This document shows positions 21,813-32,265 of a stretch of 64,000 nt of DNA, piece after piece. Positions within the stretch are counted from its first letter, which is position 1. Every line of letters begins with the position of its first letter. A program made the translations under genes and the position numbers. Origin of the DNA: Conoideocrella luteorostrata (taxonomy: Eukaryota; Ascomycota; Sordariomycetes; Hypocreales; Clavicipitaceae); NCBI GenBank assembly GCA_032433595.1, contig JASWJB010000153.1, positions 32,928-96,927 on the forward strand. Direction: 5' to 3'. Under the pieces are notes generated by a model. It was given only the letters and a program-made list of their open reading frames with translations. It was not told the DNA's origin and did not search any database.

Positions 21813-22127
21813 TTCTGAGTGACTAGTGAAAGCGTTTCTGCGGTGGCAGTAGACATAATATCTTATCTCAAATGTATAATAATCAATTAAAAAAATAAGA
21901 CTGTGTGGGCACGTCGAAGAGAAACCAAAATTTCGTGAATATTAGTTCCGCGGTCAAGGCACGTGGACGACTGGCTGCCTTGCAACGGGATCCTAAACTG
22001 ATTGGCAACCCCAGCAGTTATCGCAGCCTCCCAGGGGAAACGTCCCCTTGTGCAAGGAGCTTATTCTAACCGCCTTTTGGCGAAAAGATAGGTCAGGATG
22101 TAGGGGCTCGCAATGGAGATAATGCTG

Positions 22128-22364
22128 TTAGCTTCGCATCCGCCAAATAGTTAAGGTCGGCTTGCCTAGCAGCTTCTCAGTGGCATCAGGGTTGAAGTCA
22201 ATCAGAAGAGGCTTCCTTGGTTCAGCTAATAGGAAGGGTTTGTCCCCGGACTTAATAGCGTTCCAGGTAGCTAATTCTAGCTTGCTTCCGATGTAATCGA
22301 GCCATTCACGCCAATTGACGACGCCTGTGAGGGTGACGAGCTTCTTGACTTGAAGGGTAGTCAT
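22128..22364 (-). pseudogene. Copia gag N-terminal fragment
   Basis: ATG at 22364 starts MTTLQVKKLVTLTGVVNW, then REWLDYIGSKLELATWNAI, LLAEPRKPLL and ATEKLLGKPTLT. The start just downstream of an LTR and primer site, and the LTG..NW..WL pattern, fit the amino end of a fungal copia Gag. It stops after 78 residues; the remaining gag is missing. Confidence 0.65.
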
Positions 22365-22461
22365 GATAATGGATAGGATATTGGATAGGATATTTGAAGG
22401 GTTATAATAGGGAGGGAAATTGCTCGATGCCTTGATAGATAATCTGATTGCAGAGTATAGC

Positions 22462-22479
22462 GAGTACCGGGCTCATAAC
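22462..22479 (-). promoter_or_regulatory. Primer-binding site complementary to the tRNA-iMet anticodon loop
   Basis: Immediately after the LTR-C end on the minus strand is GTTATGAGCCCGG. Its first 11 bases are complementary to GGGCTCATAAC, the initiator tRNA-Met anticodon stem-loop. This is the half-tRNA priming used by copia-type elements, so it fixes the element orientation as minus. Confidence 0.65.
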
Positions 22480-22718
22480 TGTTGGAATTGGAAGGAGAGG
22501 TTCAAATTTGATGGCATTGATGGGAAGAGCTGTGTTACTGTGATGGTGGATGCAGAATCCCTCGTCTGACGGTCACATCCAAATCCCCCAATAAATAACC
22601 CTATAATCTGAGACACTTTGTCCTGAATTCCTGCCTGAGGCCCAGTGGCCACGTAACCTTTCTCTCACAGCCCGTGTACCCACATATCCACCCACACACA
22701 CACACGCGTAATCCAACA
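22480..22718 (-). mobile_element. LTR-C, 5' LTR of the copia remnant
   Basis: 239 bp; on the minus strand TGTTGGATTACGCGTG to CTTCCAATTCCAACA. It has TTACGTGGCCAC upstream of a TATTTAT box. The most complete LTR-C in the window. Confidence 0.85.
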
Positions 22719-22935
22719 TTACTCTTTGCGCCTTGATTCTTCTAGCATCTTGTGCGCTGGTTGTTGTGATGTGTTGTGTTACTCTTGTGCCACTGACCAG
22801 CTCCGTATCGCTGGTACCCCGACCAAGCCTTGCTTTTCTTTTTTGCACTTTTGGCGCTGGCCCAGATCGAACATGTGCCTGCTGGGAATGGCTCTTCTTG
22901 CGTGGGCAGCAACATCTTCATCGTCTTCAGATTAA
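22719..22935 (+). repeat. Composite repeat copy D, truncated head and short T module
   Basis: Only the end of the head is present (CTTGTGCGCTGGTTG, CCCCGACCAAGCC, GGCGCTGGCCCAGATCGAAC), followed by a few ATC repeats. LTR-C abuts it on the left. Confidence 0.65.
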
Positions 22936-23746
22936 ATTGGGAGATCTAATGCTTCTTGCAGCCCATACGTCTTGCGATATTTGAAACATTCAACATGCTC
23001 GTCAGACTAACTTGCCTATGCTTCAATCTTTTCATCGTCTTGGTCAGATCGCCTTGGGATATCTGATGGGATCCAATGCTTCTTGAACGCCTGTACGTCT
23101 TCCGAGATTTCACCCTTTTCAACAAGCTCGTCAGATTGACCTACGATGTCTGAAGCTTCAATACCACCTGTACGTCTTCCGAGATTTAAGCCTTTTCAAC
23201 AAGCTCGTTGTAGCGCCTGAACCTTTCAACGAGCTCGTCAACTGACTTTCGACACCTGATGCTTTTTGCAGTGTACGTCTTCTGAGATTTGAGCCCTTTG
23301 ACAAGCTTGTCAGATTAACGACCTGCGATATCCGATGTTTCTTGCAGCCTATATGTCTTCCGAGATTTGAACCTATTTAGCGATCTCGTTGTATTGACTT
23401 GCGATATCTAATGCTTCGAAAACGCCTGTACGTATTGCGAGATTTGAGTATTTTAACAAATTCGTTAGATTTGACCCGATGTCTGATGCCTCTTGCAGCC
23501 TATATGTCTTCCGATTTGAGACTTTTCGCCGCGCTCGTTAGATTGACTCGATGACTGATGTCCGTTTGTCTTCTGAGATTGGAGCCTTTTTCGTCGAGAT
23601 CGTCAGGTTGGCTGTATGCCTGATGCTTCTTGCTGTGTCTAACGCTTCAAAAACGCCCATGTGTCTTGCGGGATTAGAGTCTTTCAACAAGCTTGTTAGA
23701 TTATCTTGCGTGATTTAATAGGATCTGACGCTTCTTAAAGCGTACG
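22936..23746 (+). repeat. Composite repeat copy D, U array
   Basis: About ten plus-orientation ~75-bp units with TTTCAACGAGCTCGTC and CTGATGCTTCTTGCAG landmarks. Confidence 0.72.
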
Positions 23747-23990
23747 TGTAGGAAGCACAGGGCTTCGAGTGACGAGGGTATTAATACAGGAAGGTGAAGC
23801 AAAACAATGTGTTAGAATTCCTTGTCTAGCATATAAGCAATCCTATAGCTACCCTACCGCGCCTCTTTTATATAGCGCGCTCAGGAGCATTCCTCCCTTT
23901 CTTCTTCTCGTCTCTTTTAGATAGATTTAATTAAATAGAATATTTTGTTTTGCCTATTGCTTCGTGCAAGAAGCCCCCTAACACTCTACT
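23747..23990. mobile_element. Rearranged LTR-B, two pieces head to head
   Basis: 23747-23809 is the LTR-B 3' end reversed (TGTAGGAAGCACAGGGCTTC). At 23810 an LTR-B 5' start follows in plus orientation (TGTTAGAATTCCTTGTC, then CGCGCCTCTTTTATATAGCG). The two pieces form a fused, inverted copy. Confidence 0.65.
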
Positions 23991-24123
23991 GATCTATTTA
24001 AATCATTAACCTAAACACGACCTTTGTGACACCCCCATTGCTTATATCAAAGACGTCCTGGCGGTACTGTCAACACAAACCCGCGACTAGGTTTATTTAT
24101 CCCTTGGGAGCCAACCAAAGCCG

Positions 24124-25854
24124 TCACAGTCCGTGAGATACCTTGGTCTGGGTTGGCCGCGGAGGTGATTTGAATGCTTTAAAGCAGTCTGTCGAATTCT
24201 TATATCCTCTGATGTCAAATGTCCTTGTCTTTTTATCGAATTGCTGGCAAAACGTCTGGGTGCCACAGACAAGACTGGAGTTACTGGTAACGCCACATAC
24301 GCTCGGGCAATAGTCAGTATAAGATCCACGCTGACAGGACGCAGGACGGCTTCTTTTAGGGGGTGTTTCTATCCAAGCTAAAAGAACCCGGTCTTGATGA
24401 GCGCTAAAGCACTCCTGAGCACTTTTAAAGAAACCCCTTTTCTTAGTTGTAGTATTTAAGTCAAAAGAATTACAAAATACCTGGGTGCCACAGATTGCAT
24501 CGGCGTATATTTCCCCGCAGAACGGTGAATCTGAATGTTGATTCGCCTTGATCCAAAGAATCTTTTGGACCCTAGTAGCGTTGTATAGCTTCTTGTCTAT
24601 ACCATTACTTGCAATAAGATTAGTTGTGTTTGGCACAGGCCACTTCAGAGAAGCCCCTGATTGCTTTGCAAGAGCTTTTAAACGAGTGGCAACCTCTTTG
24701 GGATTTGTAATGTTCTCAAGAGCCATAACATACGCAGCAAGGCCCGAGACATGTGGCGTGGCTGTTTTGGGGCACGTAAAGTTAGGACTTGGCCGCTCCA
24801 GCATGTAGAGTAATGAAGAAACTTACCCTGACTCGTGCCCGCGTGAGCGGCTACAGCAATGTCTGACTTGGAGTGTGCACTTGTAATGTTAGCGCCAGGA
24901 GCCCACAGGTCGATCGAAGAGCCATAATTGGAAACATCCCAGTAAGTATCATATTTCTCGTCCATTGCAGCCACGGTAATAACATTAGGATCTCTCCCAG
25001 GAGAGAATTGTCCTGCATCCTTCTTGAATTCACATAATTCAATTAGCTTGGTACTCTTGATGTTACGTCTGTCTGCATATAGTTTTTATCTGCAAGTAGC
25101 TTGATATAGAGAAGAAGAAGAAGAAAAAAAAAAAAAACTTACAAAGTTATTGCCAGCGCTAACAACGCACACAATACCTGAATCTGTGAGCTGGCGAAAT
25201 TTCTTGTCAACCTCATCAGAAGCATCAACATGCATTAACATGCTGACGACTGCTTTGCCCTGAATTCCTCTCTTCTTCACATCCTGAAGGACAAAATCCG
25301 CAGCTTTAATCATTTGGGTCTCGTTAACGTCGATCTTTACCGCGATCATCTGTACTTTTTTGGCAACGCCGTACGTAGCGCCGCCAATAATCCCAGCAAT
25401 GTGGGTGCCATTGCCTTTCACGTCTGTCTCCTGTACTATTAATTTAGCAATGGCTTACCCTAATTTCTATTCCTTTTGTCCTTTTTTTGCATTTAAACTT
25501 ACGCCTGCATACTTGGAAAAGCTGACGTCGAAGGTAGCGCGGCCTTTAAATTCCTGGTGGCTGAGCCGAATACCACTGTCAATCACGACCTGCCGACCGA
25601 TCATAATCGTAGGTAGGGGCCCCATCGATGTTGTTGTGCGAGATGCGGACCAGATTAAGAGGTGCATCCTTCTGTGAAACCACAGCATTTTCGGGATTAT
25701 TGGACCCTTTGGCGTTGGAACCACGCGCATGGAGCAGGTTGCCGGGCTTGTGCAAGTTTAGACCGCCAACAGTGTCCGTGACGGAAATGGAAGGGAATAA
25801 TGCTGCTAAGCAAGTTGAGGAGAGAAGCTCCACAACGGCCTGATATGACTTCAT
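24124..25854 (-). pseudogene. Subtilisin-like (S8) protease with C-terminal Cys-rich repeats, frameshifted
   Basis: Four exons on the minus strand: 25503-25854, 25143-25430, about 24827-25022 and 24124-24761, with GT-AG introns of 72, about 120 and 65 bases. Exon 1 begins with a possible signal peptide (MKSYQAVVELLSSTCLAALF). All three catalytic regions are visible: VIDSGIRLSHQEF (Asp), GNGTHIAGIIGG (His) and GTSQATPHVSGLAAY (Ser, spanning intron 3; the usual Met after Ser is Gln). The propeptide is unusually short, and exon 1 has a frameshift just before the catalytic Asp, between DRSAG and VVIDSG. The C-terminal extension has two related Cys modules: CGTQVFCNSFDLNTTTKKRG..C and CGTQTFCQQFDKKTRTFDIRG..C. 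An intact version would be a secreted endopeptidase. The frameshift makes this copy probably dead. Confidence 0.85.
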
Positions 25855-26158
25855 AATAGATGCGCAGCCCTTGCGACTAACTGAATGGGGTCACGGGGTT
25901 GCTCGGTTAGTGTTGCAGAAAAGACTGAGACAAGGGCTTTGCCGCTTTATATACATTCCGATAGTATTGCTCAGCACTCTCCAAGACAACCATTCATTCG
26001 CTCGAAACAGCCGCATACGTTGCATTTTTAAAAAAAAAATGACAAGCAGAAAATCTACAGTGCATGAATCTGCAGCAGAGCAATACCCTGGCAATAAATA
26101 CATCAGTGATGGTCCTGACGTTGGTTATTGAAGAACAAGATGCAGCCGGAGCTGTTAC
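25855..26158. other. Upstream region of the protease gene
   Basis: About 300 bases between the protease start and an LTR-A. A TATATA-like stretch (TTTATATACATT) lies about 90 bases upstream of the ATG on the minus side. No other feature is supported. Confidence 0.4.
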
Positions 26159-26354
26159 TGTGGGTTGCACAGGGTTGTGTAATGATCTAGATCATCGGCT
26201 TCAAATACAATATATTTATAATTCAGTCTGTCTATCTAGGAAGAAGAAAATAAGTCAAGGTGGAAGTCACGATATCGTCGTATAAATATCGTGGCCAGAA
26301 GGTGACCACGTGATAGGCTCTGTGCTTCCTATTGTGCTTGGCGGCATTCCAACA
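26159..26354 (-). mobile_element. Solo LTR-A
   Basis: 196 bp, minus orientation, perfect duplicates GTTAC (26154-26158, 26355-26359). Inserted upstream of the subtilisin-like gene. Confidence 0.92.
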
Positions 26355-26995
26355 GTTACCCCTACTCGTGGTCGGATGGGTAAGTGTGTTTCCTTTTCCT
26401 GCAAACAGTCTTTTCCTTTTTCTGCTCACAACCCGACCGAAAAACCACCCATCCCGCCGCATTTTGTGCGCTGCCCGCCGCAGAGCTGCCGCGCGCGCCG
26501 GGAGTGCCTGCTTTTGCCTATATTGCCTGTGCATTGTATGCGCCGGGCTTTTCTGCATCGATTGCGCCAGGTTTGGGCCTGTTGCGGCGGCTGTGGGACT
26601 GTTGAGATGGGCAGACGTGGTTTTTGGCCGATTACGTGCTACGTGTTTTGTTTTGTGCTTGCTTTTTAGTTTATCTTGTGCGCTGGGCTCTTGTGCAACT
26701 TTTTCGCCGGGTTTTGCTCTGTGAAGTGCGCTGGTTGTGGTGTTGAGTTGCTGGTTATGCTGTGTTGCGTGCTGCATGTCCCCTGATCGCTGGACCGGGA
26801 CCATGCACTGGTTTTTGGTAGTTTACAAACAACTATTTACATTTAGTGGGCTCTCTTTTGTTGCATTATATGTGCCGTAATGTTCTGCATCTTGTGCGCT
26901 GGTTGATGTGCTGTGTTGTTGTGTTACTCTTGTGCTACGTACCAGCCCCGTATCGCTGGTCACCCCCCCCCCCCCCCCCCAAGCCCTGCTTTTCT
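26355..26995 (+). repeat. Composite repeat copy E, head module
   Basis: CTGCTCACAACCCGACC, CATCCCGCCGCATTTTGTG, GCAGAGCTGCCGCGCGCGCC and TTGCGCCAGGTTTGGGCC. It ends with an uninterrupted run of about 19 C at 26966-26980 and CCCTGCTTTTCTTGCACC. Confidence 0.72.
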
Positions 26996-27435
26996 TGCAC
27001 CGTGGGCGCTGCTATTCTTGTGTGGGCATCATCATCGGCAGCATCCTCCTCAACAGCAGCATCATGGTTAGCAGTAGCAACATCCTCCTCGATAGTAGCA
27101 TCATCGTCAGCAGCTGCATCATCATCATTATCGGCTGGCTCTTTCTTCCCTCTCGTGAGTGCTGACTTTTCCCTTCTCCCGGGTGTTGACATTTCCTCTC
27201 TGCCGACCGCCCTATCATCAGCAGCAGCGACATTACTTAGGTGGGCAGCATCACCAACAGCGACATTTGTTGCGTGGGCAGCAACATTCTCATCAGCAGT
27301 ACCGGCATCATCATTATTATCAGCTGTCTCTTCCCTTTCCCGAGTGCTGACTTTTCCCGTCTGCCGACCGCTCCTATTGTAACCGTTTTCCTGACTGGAA
27401 TTTTGACCTGTGGACACCACCATCTTGGTATCTGA
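26996..27435 (+). repeat. Composite repeat copy E, T module
   Basis: ATCATC/AGCAGC tracts with TTGCGTGGGCAGCAACATTC punctuation and CTGCCGACCGCTCC spacers. Confidence 0.72.
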
Positions 27436-28065
27436 ACACATCGTCTTCGGATTAACTTACGAGATTCGATGCTTCCTGCAGGGTCTGTATGTCTTGCGAG
27501 ATTGAAATCATTCAACAGGCTCGTCAGACTAACTTGCCGTGTCTAATGCTTCTTACAGTGCCTATACATCTTGCGAACCCTTTTCGTTGTCTTTGTTGAA
27601 TTACCTTGCGATATCTAATAGATCCGACGCTTCTTGCAGCCTGTACATCGTCCGACATTTGAACTTTTCAACAAGCTCGTCAGATTGAGCTGCGATCTGA
27701 TGCTTCGATAGCGTCTGTACATCTTCCGAGAACTGAGCCTCGACCTACCATTTCCGATGCTTCGATAGCGCCTGCACGTCTACCAAGATTTGAGGCTTTT
27801 CAATGGGCTTGTCAAATTGATCTGCGATGTGATGTTTCTTGCAGCGCTTGAGCCTTTTAACGAGCTCGTCAGATCGACTTGCGATATCCGATGCTTCTGG
27901 TAGAGCCTGTACGTTCCGATATTTGAGCCTTTTCAACAAGCTCGTCCGATTGACGTGCAATGTCTGATGTTTCCCGCAGCATCCGTACGTCTGCCGAGAT
28001 TCAAGTCTTTTCAACGAGCACATCAGATCGACTTACGATATGCATGCTCATACGTCTCCGGAAAT
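27436..28065 (+). repeat. Composite repeat copy E, U array
   Basis: About eight ~75-bp units, plus orientation. The minus strand of this array shows the frame ASDIASRSDELVKRLK clearly. Confidence 0.72.
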
Positions 28066-28170
28066 TTGAGCGGTGCCCGCTTGTAGCATTTAACACCGAT
28101 TTTCCCGCCAGCGCTTTTCATTTCTCTTCCCTCTTCATCCTCCATTTCGTAAACGAAAGTCTCTACTCCA

Positions 28171-28343
28171 AAGCGATGCCTCCTATTACAAACTTCATGC
28201 TCCGACGCGAAAAAGGCTGCGTCGGTTTTACCCATGAGCGCAAATACTTCCATATTGACGGTTCATTTATTAAGCGCAGTCTTCGTCCATCTGAATGGCA
28301 GCACAACCCTTTCGCCGGCACACTGTTGTACACTGATTCTTAG
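28171..28343 (+). pseudogene. N-terminal fragment of an APH-like kinase
   Basis: From ATG at 28171: MPPITNFMLRREKGCVGF, then FIKRSLRPSEWQ, a signature of the N-lobe of fungal APH-family proteins. The frame ends after 57 residues (stop at 28341-28343) and no C-lobe follows. It is unrelated in detail to the APH gene at 1800-2840. Part of a cluster of unrelated gene fragments. Confidence 0.65.
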
Positions 28344-28565
28344 TGAGCGACCAGTTTAGAACAAGACGGTTCAGCTTTCCAGTCCAAGATTGGTAGCAGC
28401 CCAAACACCTTGCCCCCATTCTGACGTCCTGTATCCACCTATTCGACGTCTCCAACCAACAGGCACGCCGTATTTCACAACCTTGGCCTGCAGTCGATAC
28501 CGGCGCAGCTGCCCAGGAAGCACAACAATCCATTCAACTTCAATTACACTCTGAGCCGAACGTTC

Positions 28566-28754
28566 ATGCTGCATCAGTTAGCAAACATAGTACAGGCAAT
28601 GGGTTTCTTCCTACCCAGCATATATCTGCCTACATATGCCACTGAAATACTCGGAGCGGGCAAGTTTCCAGCTGCAGCCATCGGCTGTCCTACTATAGGA
28701 TGGCTGTCAGACAGGTTCCAGCGACGAAAAGGCTCACGCGTCGCAACACCTTAA
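28566..28754 (+). pseudogene. Fragment of a monocarboxylate-type MFS transporter
   Basis: Reads NIVQAMGFFLPSIYLPTYA, then IGCPTIGWLSDRFQRR. The first half resembles a transmembrane helix of fungal monocarboxylate transporters and the second the conserved loop that follows a later helix, so an internal stretch seems deleted. It ends at 28752-28754. Only about 60 residues of a protein that normally has more than 400. Confidence 0.65.
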
Positions 28755-28892
28755 AAAGTGCGCGTTCACCTGCATATGATGCCATGATTTTCAAATTCTA
28801 AAGGGGCGAGCAATTTTGATCGCGTACTGTGGCAAGAGGATGAACCCACCCATTGTAGTCGACATGATTTGTAATTTCCCCGCTAGATAAGT

Positions 28893-29297
28893 TCGCCAAT
28901 GACGCCAAAATAGCAGCCGACAACATCGACAATCTCATGGAAGATGTCGTTAACGGTAAACTCACCCGCCTCCCATGCTCGGCTCTCATTATGAGGCAAT
29001 ACTTATATCTGTTTCAGCATTAAAACTCCCTGCTAAAGCTTGTTCCATTAACATAAAACCCACCATCGCCTCCCTTTCATCGCTGGCATATGAGAATGGC
29101 ATCTTGCCCAGCGGCCTGGACGGACTTATTGACCTTGTCACCACGCCAAATTATCTCGATCAAGCTAGCTTAGCGGCTGTTATTCGGAACCTGTACCCTG
29201 CGGAAAGGGTGTCGGTAGATGTCGTGCTACGCGTGGTATCGGCCCTGGGGCATGGTGCCCTCAAAGCATCGCTTAGCTTGCAGGCTGCGCTGTTGAA
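28893..29297 (+). pseudogene. mis6: Fragment of a Mis6/CENP-I kinetochore protein gene
   Basis: Two exon pieces: NDAKIAADNIDNLMEDVVN up to 28955, a GT-AG intron 28956-29017, then ALKLPAKACSINIKPTI, LAYENGILPSGLDGLIDLV, YLDQASLAAVIRNLYPAERV, VVLRVVSALGHGALKASLS and LQAALLK. The LDQ..L..LIRNLYPA / VVLRVVSxLGxG pattern is that of Mis6-domain (CENP-I) proteins of the inner kinetochore. About 120 residues are left; the sequence diverges after LLK. The intron is kept, so this copy came through DNA, not RNA. Confidence 0.7.
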
Positions 29298-29685
29298 GGG
29301 GGCCGCTATACTGAGGAACGCATAGTATGCTGTTTTGGTGAGGTATGGTCCATGGCTCTAGAGAGTGTCGATGTGGATTCCCCGACTGTAGACGAGTGGC
29401 CTCCTCCGTTCTAAAGAGCGGGCGAATTGACGATGTAAGTCGCTACTCTGTTTGTTGAAACATATGAAGGAACGCATGCTAGGGGTCGAAGTAAAATTGC
29501 ATTTTGTCCTCCTTTATCATATTTATGTCTTGTAAACAAAACGGCAAGCAGTTTTGTTTCTATCCATCAGATATTAATTCAAAACATGAGCATATTAGTC
29601 TGAAATCATAGGTCGCACAAGCTGGAATGTCGTGTCAGCTGACATGAGCTAAATTCGCCCCGTCGGGACACGCAAGTCAGTTGAC
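29298..29685. other. Unassigned segment
   Basis: Follows the Mis6 fragment. I see no coding signature. It ends where inverted U units begin. Confidence 0.4.
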
Positions 29686-29810
29686 AAGCTCGTTGAAAGG
29701 TTTGAATGTCGGACGACGTACAGGCTGCAAGAAGCATGAGGTATTCCAAGTCAGTTAACGAGCTCGTTCAAAAGTTCAAATGTCTCTCGGTACGGTGAAC
29801 ACCGCTGTAA
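29686..29810 (-). repeat. Two U units in inverted orientation
   Basis: TTGACAAGCTCGTTGAAAGG, TACAGGCTGCAAGAAGC and GTTAACGAGCTCGTTC are reverse-complement U landmarks, the only inverted U units noticed in the window. About 120 bases of unrelated sequence separate them from the next plus-oriented array. Confidence 0.65.
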
Positions 29811-29930
29811 GAAGGACTTGTGGCGGAGGACACTCTATATACAATTTCTGGGTGTGATTCTATAAACAGCGGGAGGCTGACTACTCTCCCATCAAACAAG
29901 TTAGGGGTACCAAAAGCCGGATTCGAAAAT

Positions 29931-30509
29931 GCCTATACGTTTTGCGGGACCCGAGTCTTTCAACGAGCTCGTCACATCGACTTGCGAGATGTAATGTATC
30001 TGATGCTTCTTGCCATGTTTGACGCTTCGAAAACGCATGTACGTCTTGCTAGATTGAGACCGTTCAACAAGCTTGTTAACTGACTAGTGATATTTAATGC
30101 CTCTTGCAGCCTATACGCCTTCCGATTTAAGCCTTTTTGTCGCGCTCGTCAGATTAACTGGATGTCTGATGCCACTTGCAGCCTGTACATCTTCTGATAT
30201 TTCAACCTTTCAACGAGCTCGTCAACTGACTTGCAATGTCTGATGCTTCTTGCAGCTTATACGTCTTCCGACATTTCAACCTTTCAACGAGCTCCCTGCA
30301 GCCTGTACGTCTTCCGAGATTTGAGTCTTTTTATCGCCTTTGTCAGATTGACTTGGGTCATGTAATGCGTCTTGTAGCCCGTACGTCTTCCGAAATTTGA
30401 CCCTTTAAACGAGCCCGTCAGATTTACCTACAATTTCTAATGCTTCAATAGCGCCTGTACGTTCCAAGAGAACCAAACCGCCGAGCAAGCCCTCCAGACC
30501 GACCTGCGA
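29931..30509 (+). repeat. U array
   Basis: About seven plus-oriented units. The array is cut by LTR-D at 30510 and resumes at 30866. Confidence 0.72.
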
Positions 30510-30865
30510 TGTTACAAGTGAGCAGCTATGGAAGTCGGGTTTCTAAAGCAGTGGAAAATTGTCCTTGTTCTCTATCTAATTGACGCGGAATTTGACTTCT
30601 ATTTATCTCTGCAAGATGCCTCTTCTTCTGGATTTATTTCATTATATTGCTTCCAGCGGTATCGTTCGCTTCCGACGATGTTGAACGTTTCAAGCGATGC
30701 TGAACGCTTCCGGTGATGTTGACTGCTTCCAGTGATACGGACTGTTTCCAGTGATACGCTTCCGTCCGCATCGTACGTTTTTAATGATATTGAATGCTTC
30801 CGGTAATGTTGAACTCTTCTGGCAGCATCGTACGTTTTTGGTGATGTTGAATATTTTCTGTAACA
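30510..30865 (+). mobile_element. Solo LTR-D in the U array
   Basis: 356 bp, TGTTACAAGTGAGCAGC to TTTTCTGTAACA, perfect duplicates TGCGA (30505-30509, 30866-30870). Without it, the unit reads GACCTGCGATATCAGATTCC, as in other units. Confidence 0.92.
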
Positions 30866-31625
30866 TGCGATATCAGATTCCTGTACATCTTCCGAGATTT
30901 GAAAATTTTCAGCGAGCTCGTCAGATTGACCTGTGATCTGATGCTTCGATAGCGCCTGTACGGCTTCCGGGAATCGAACCTTTCAATGAGCTCGTCAACC
31001 CACTTTTGATATCTGGTGCTTCATGCAGCGTACGTCTTCCAATAATTGAACCTTCGAACGAGCTCGTCAGATCGACCTGCGATATGAGATGCCTGTATGT
31101 CCTCCAACATCTGAACGTTCTAATGAGCTCATCATATTGACTTGCGTTATCTGATGCTTCTTGTAGCCTGTACGTCTGACATTCGAACCTTTCAACAAGC
31201 TCGTCAGATTGACCTGCGATATCAGATGCCATGCGTTTTCCGAGATTTGAACCGTTTCATCGTCTTCGTTAACTACCTTACGATATGTAATGACGGTATG
31301 TGTTCCGGGAATTGAACCTTTTTGACGAGCTTGTTAGCTTAACTTGCGATACCAGATGCCTCTTGCCGCGCCTTTACGTTCCGAGCTTTAAACCTTTGAA
31401 CGATCTCGTCAGATTGACTTGCAATATGTAATGTCTCTTGCAGCTTGTATGTCTTCTGATTGAAGCCTTTTTGTCGCGCTTGTCAGGTGGACTGGATGGC
31501 TAATGCTTCTTGCCATATCTGACGCTTCAAAAACGCCTGTACGTCTTGCATAATTTGAGACTTTCAACAAGCTTGTCGGGTTGGTTGCATGTCTGATGGA
31601 CCTGATGTTTGTTGCAGTGTATGTG
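30866..31625 (+). repeat. U array, continued
   Basis: About ten units after the LTR-D insertion, ending at CAATCTCAATGAGACAGCCC, which begins the next head. Confidence 0.7.
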
Positions 31626-32265
31626 TCAATCTCAATGAGACAGCCCATAGCCTCCTCCTTTCTTGCTCACACCCCTCCTTTTTCTGCTCACAACCCGAGG
31701 TGAAGAGACGTCATTTTGTGCGCTGCCCGCCTCAGAGTTGCCGGAAGCGCCAGGAGCGCCGTGGTTCTGTCTGCATCGTGTGGGGCGTGTTTCTGTGAGT
31801 CTTTTGTGCCAGGTTTGGGCCTGCTGCGTGCGCTGGTGGTTGAGTAGTTGTGGCTGTTGGCGTGTAAGCTGTTTTTGGTAAATTGCACGCCAGTTGTTTT
31901 GTTCATGCCTTGCTTTTTACTTCATGTTATGCGCTGGGCTTTGTGCATCTTTGCATCAGGTTTGGCTTTGTCTTGCTATGTTGCTGTTGCGTTGTGTTGT
32001 GTTGTGCTATTGGCGCTTCTAAGCCTGACCAAGCAGTTTTTTCGTACATTGCGCATTAAACGTGACGTTTTGGTCACTTATTTCTATTGTATACTGTGTG
32101 CTGCATATTTCTGCATCTTGTGCGCTGATTTTCTCTGTATCTGTGGCTTGTGTGCTGGTTGTTGTGCTGTGTTGTCGTAATGTTACTCTTGTGTTACTTA
32201 CCGCCCCCCCCCTCTCCCCCGGGCCAAGCCCTGCTTTTTCTGCACCTTGAGCGTTGCTGTTCTTG
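31626..32265 (+). repeat. Composite repeat copy F, head module
   Basis: AATGAGACAGCCCATAGCC, CTCACAACCCGAGG, TTTTGTGCGCTGCCCGCC and TTGTGCCAGGTTTGGGCC, ending in CCCCCCCTCTCCCCC and CCCTGCTTTTTCTGCACC. Confidence 0.72.

Larger units (their letters stand above)
20784..21856 (-). pseudogene. rpn8: Partial copy of rpn8 (26S proteasome lid subunit, MPN domain)
   Basis: From ATG at 21856 the minus strand reads a fungal Rpn8/PSMD7 N terminus: [126 protein letters not shown] and [15 protein letters not shown]. That is about 178 of the family's roughly 330-350 residues, mostly the MPN domain. Rpn8 is a non-catalytic scaffold that pairs with Rpn11. The copy is broken by two solo LTR-A insertions, a 125-bp insertion, a one-base frameshift after VQPK, and truncation into copia RT at 20784. 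No intron is evident. It lies between copia gag and pol, in the same orientation as the gag. The functional gene must be elsewhere. Confidence 0.9.
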
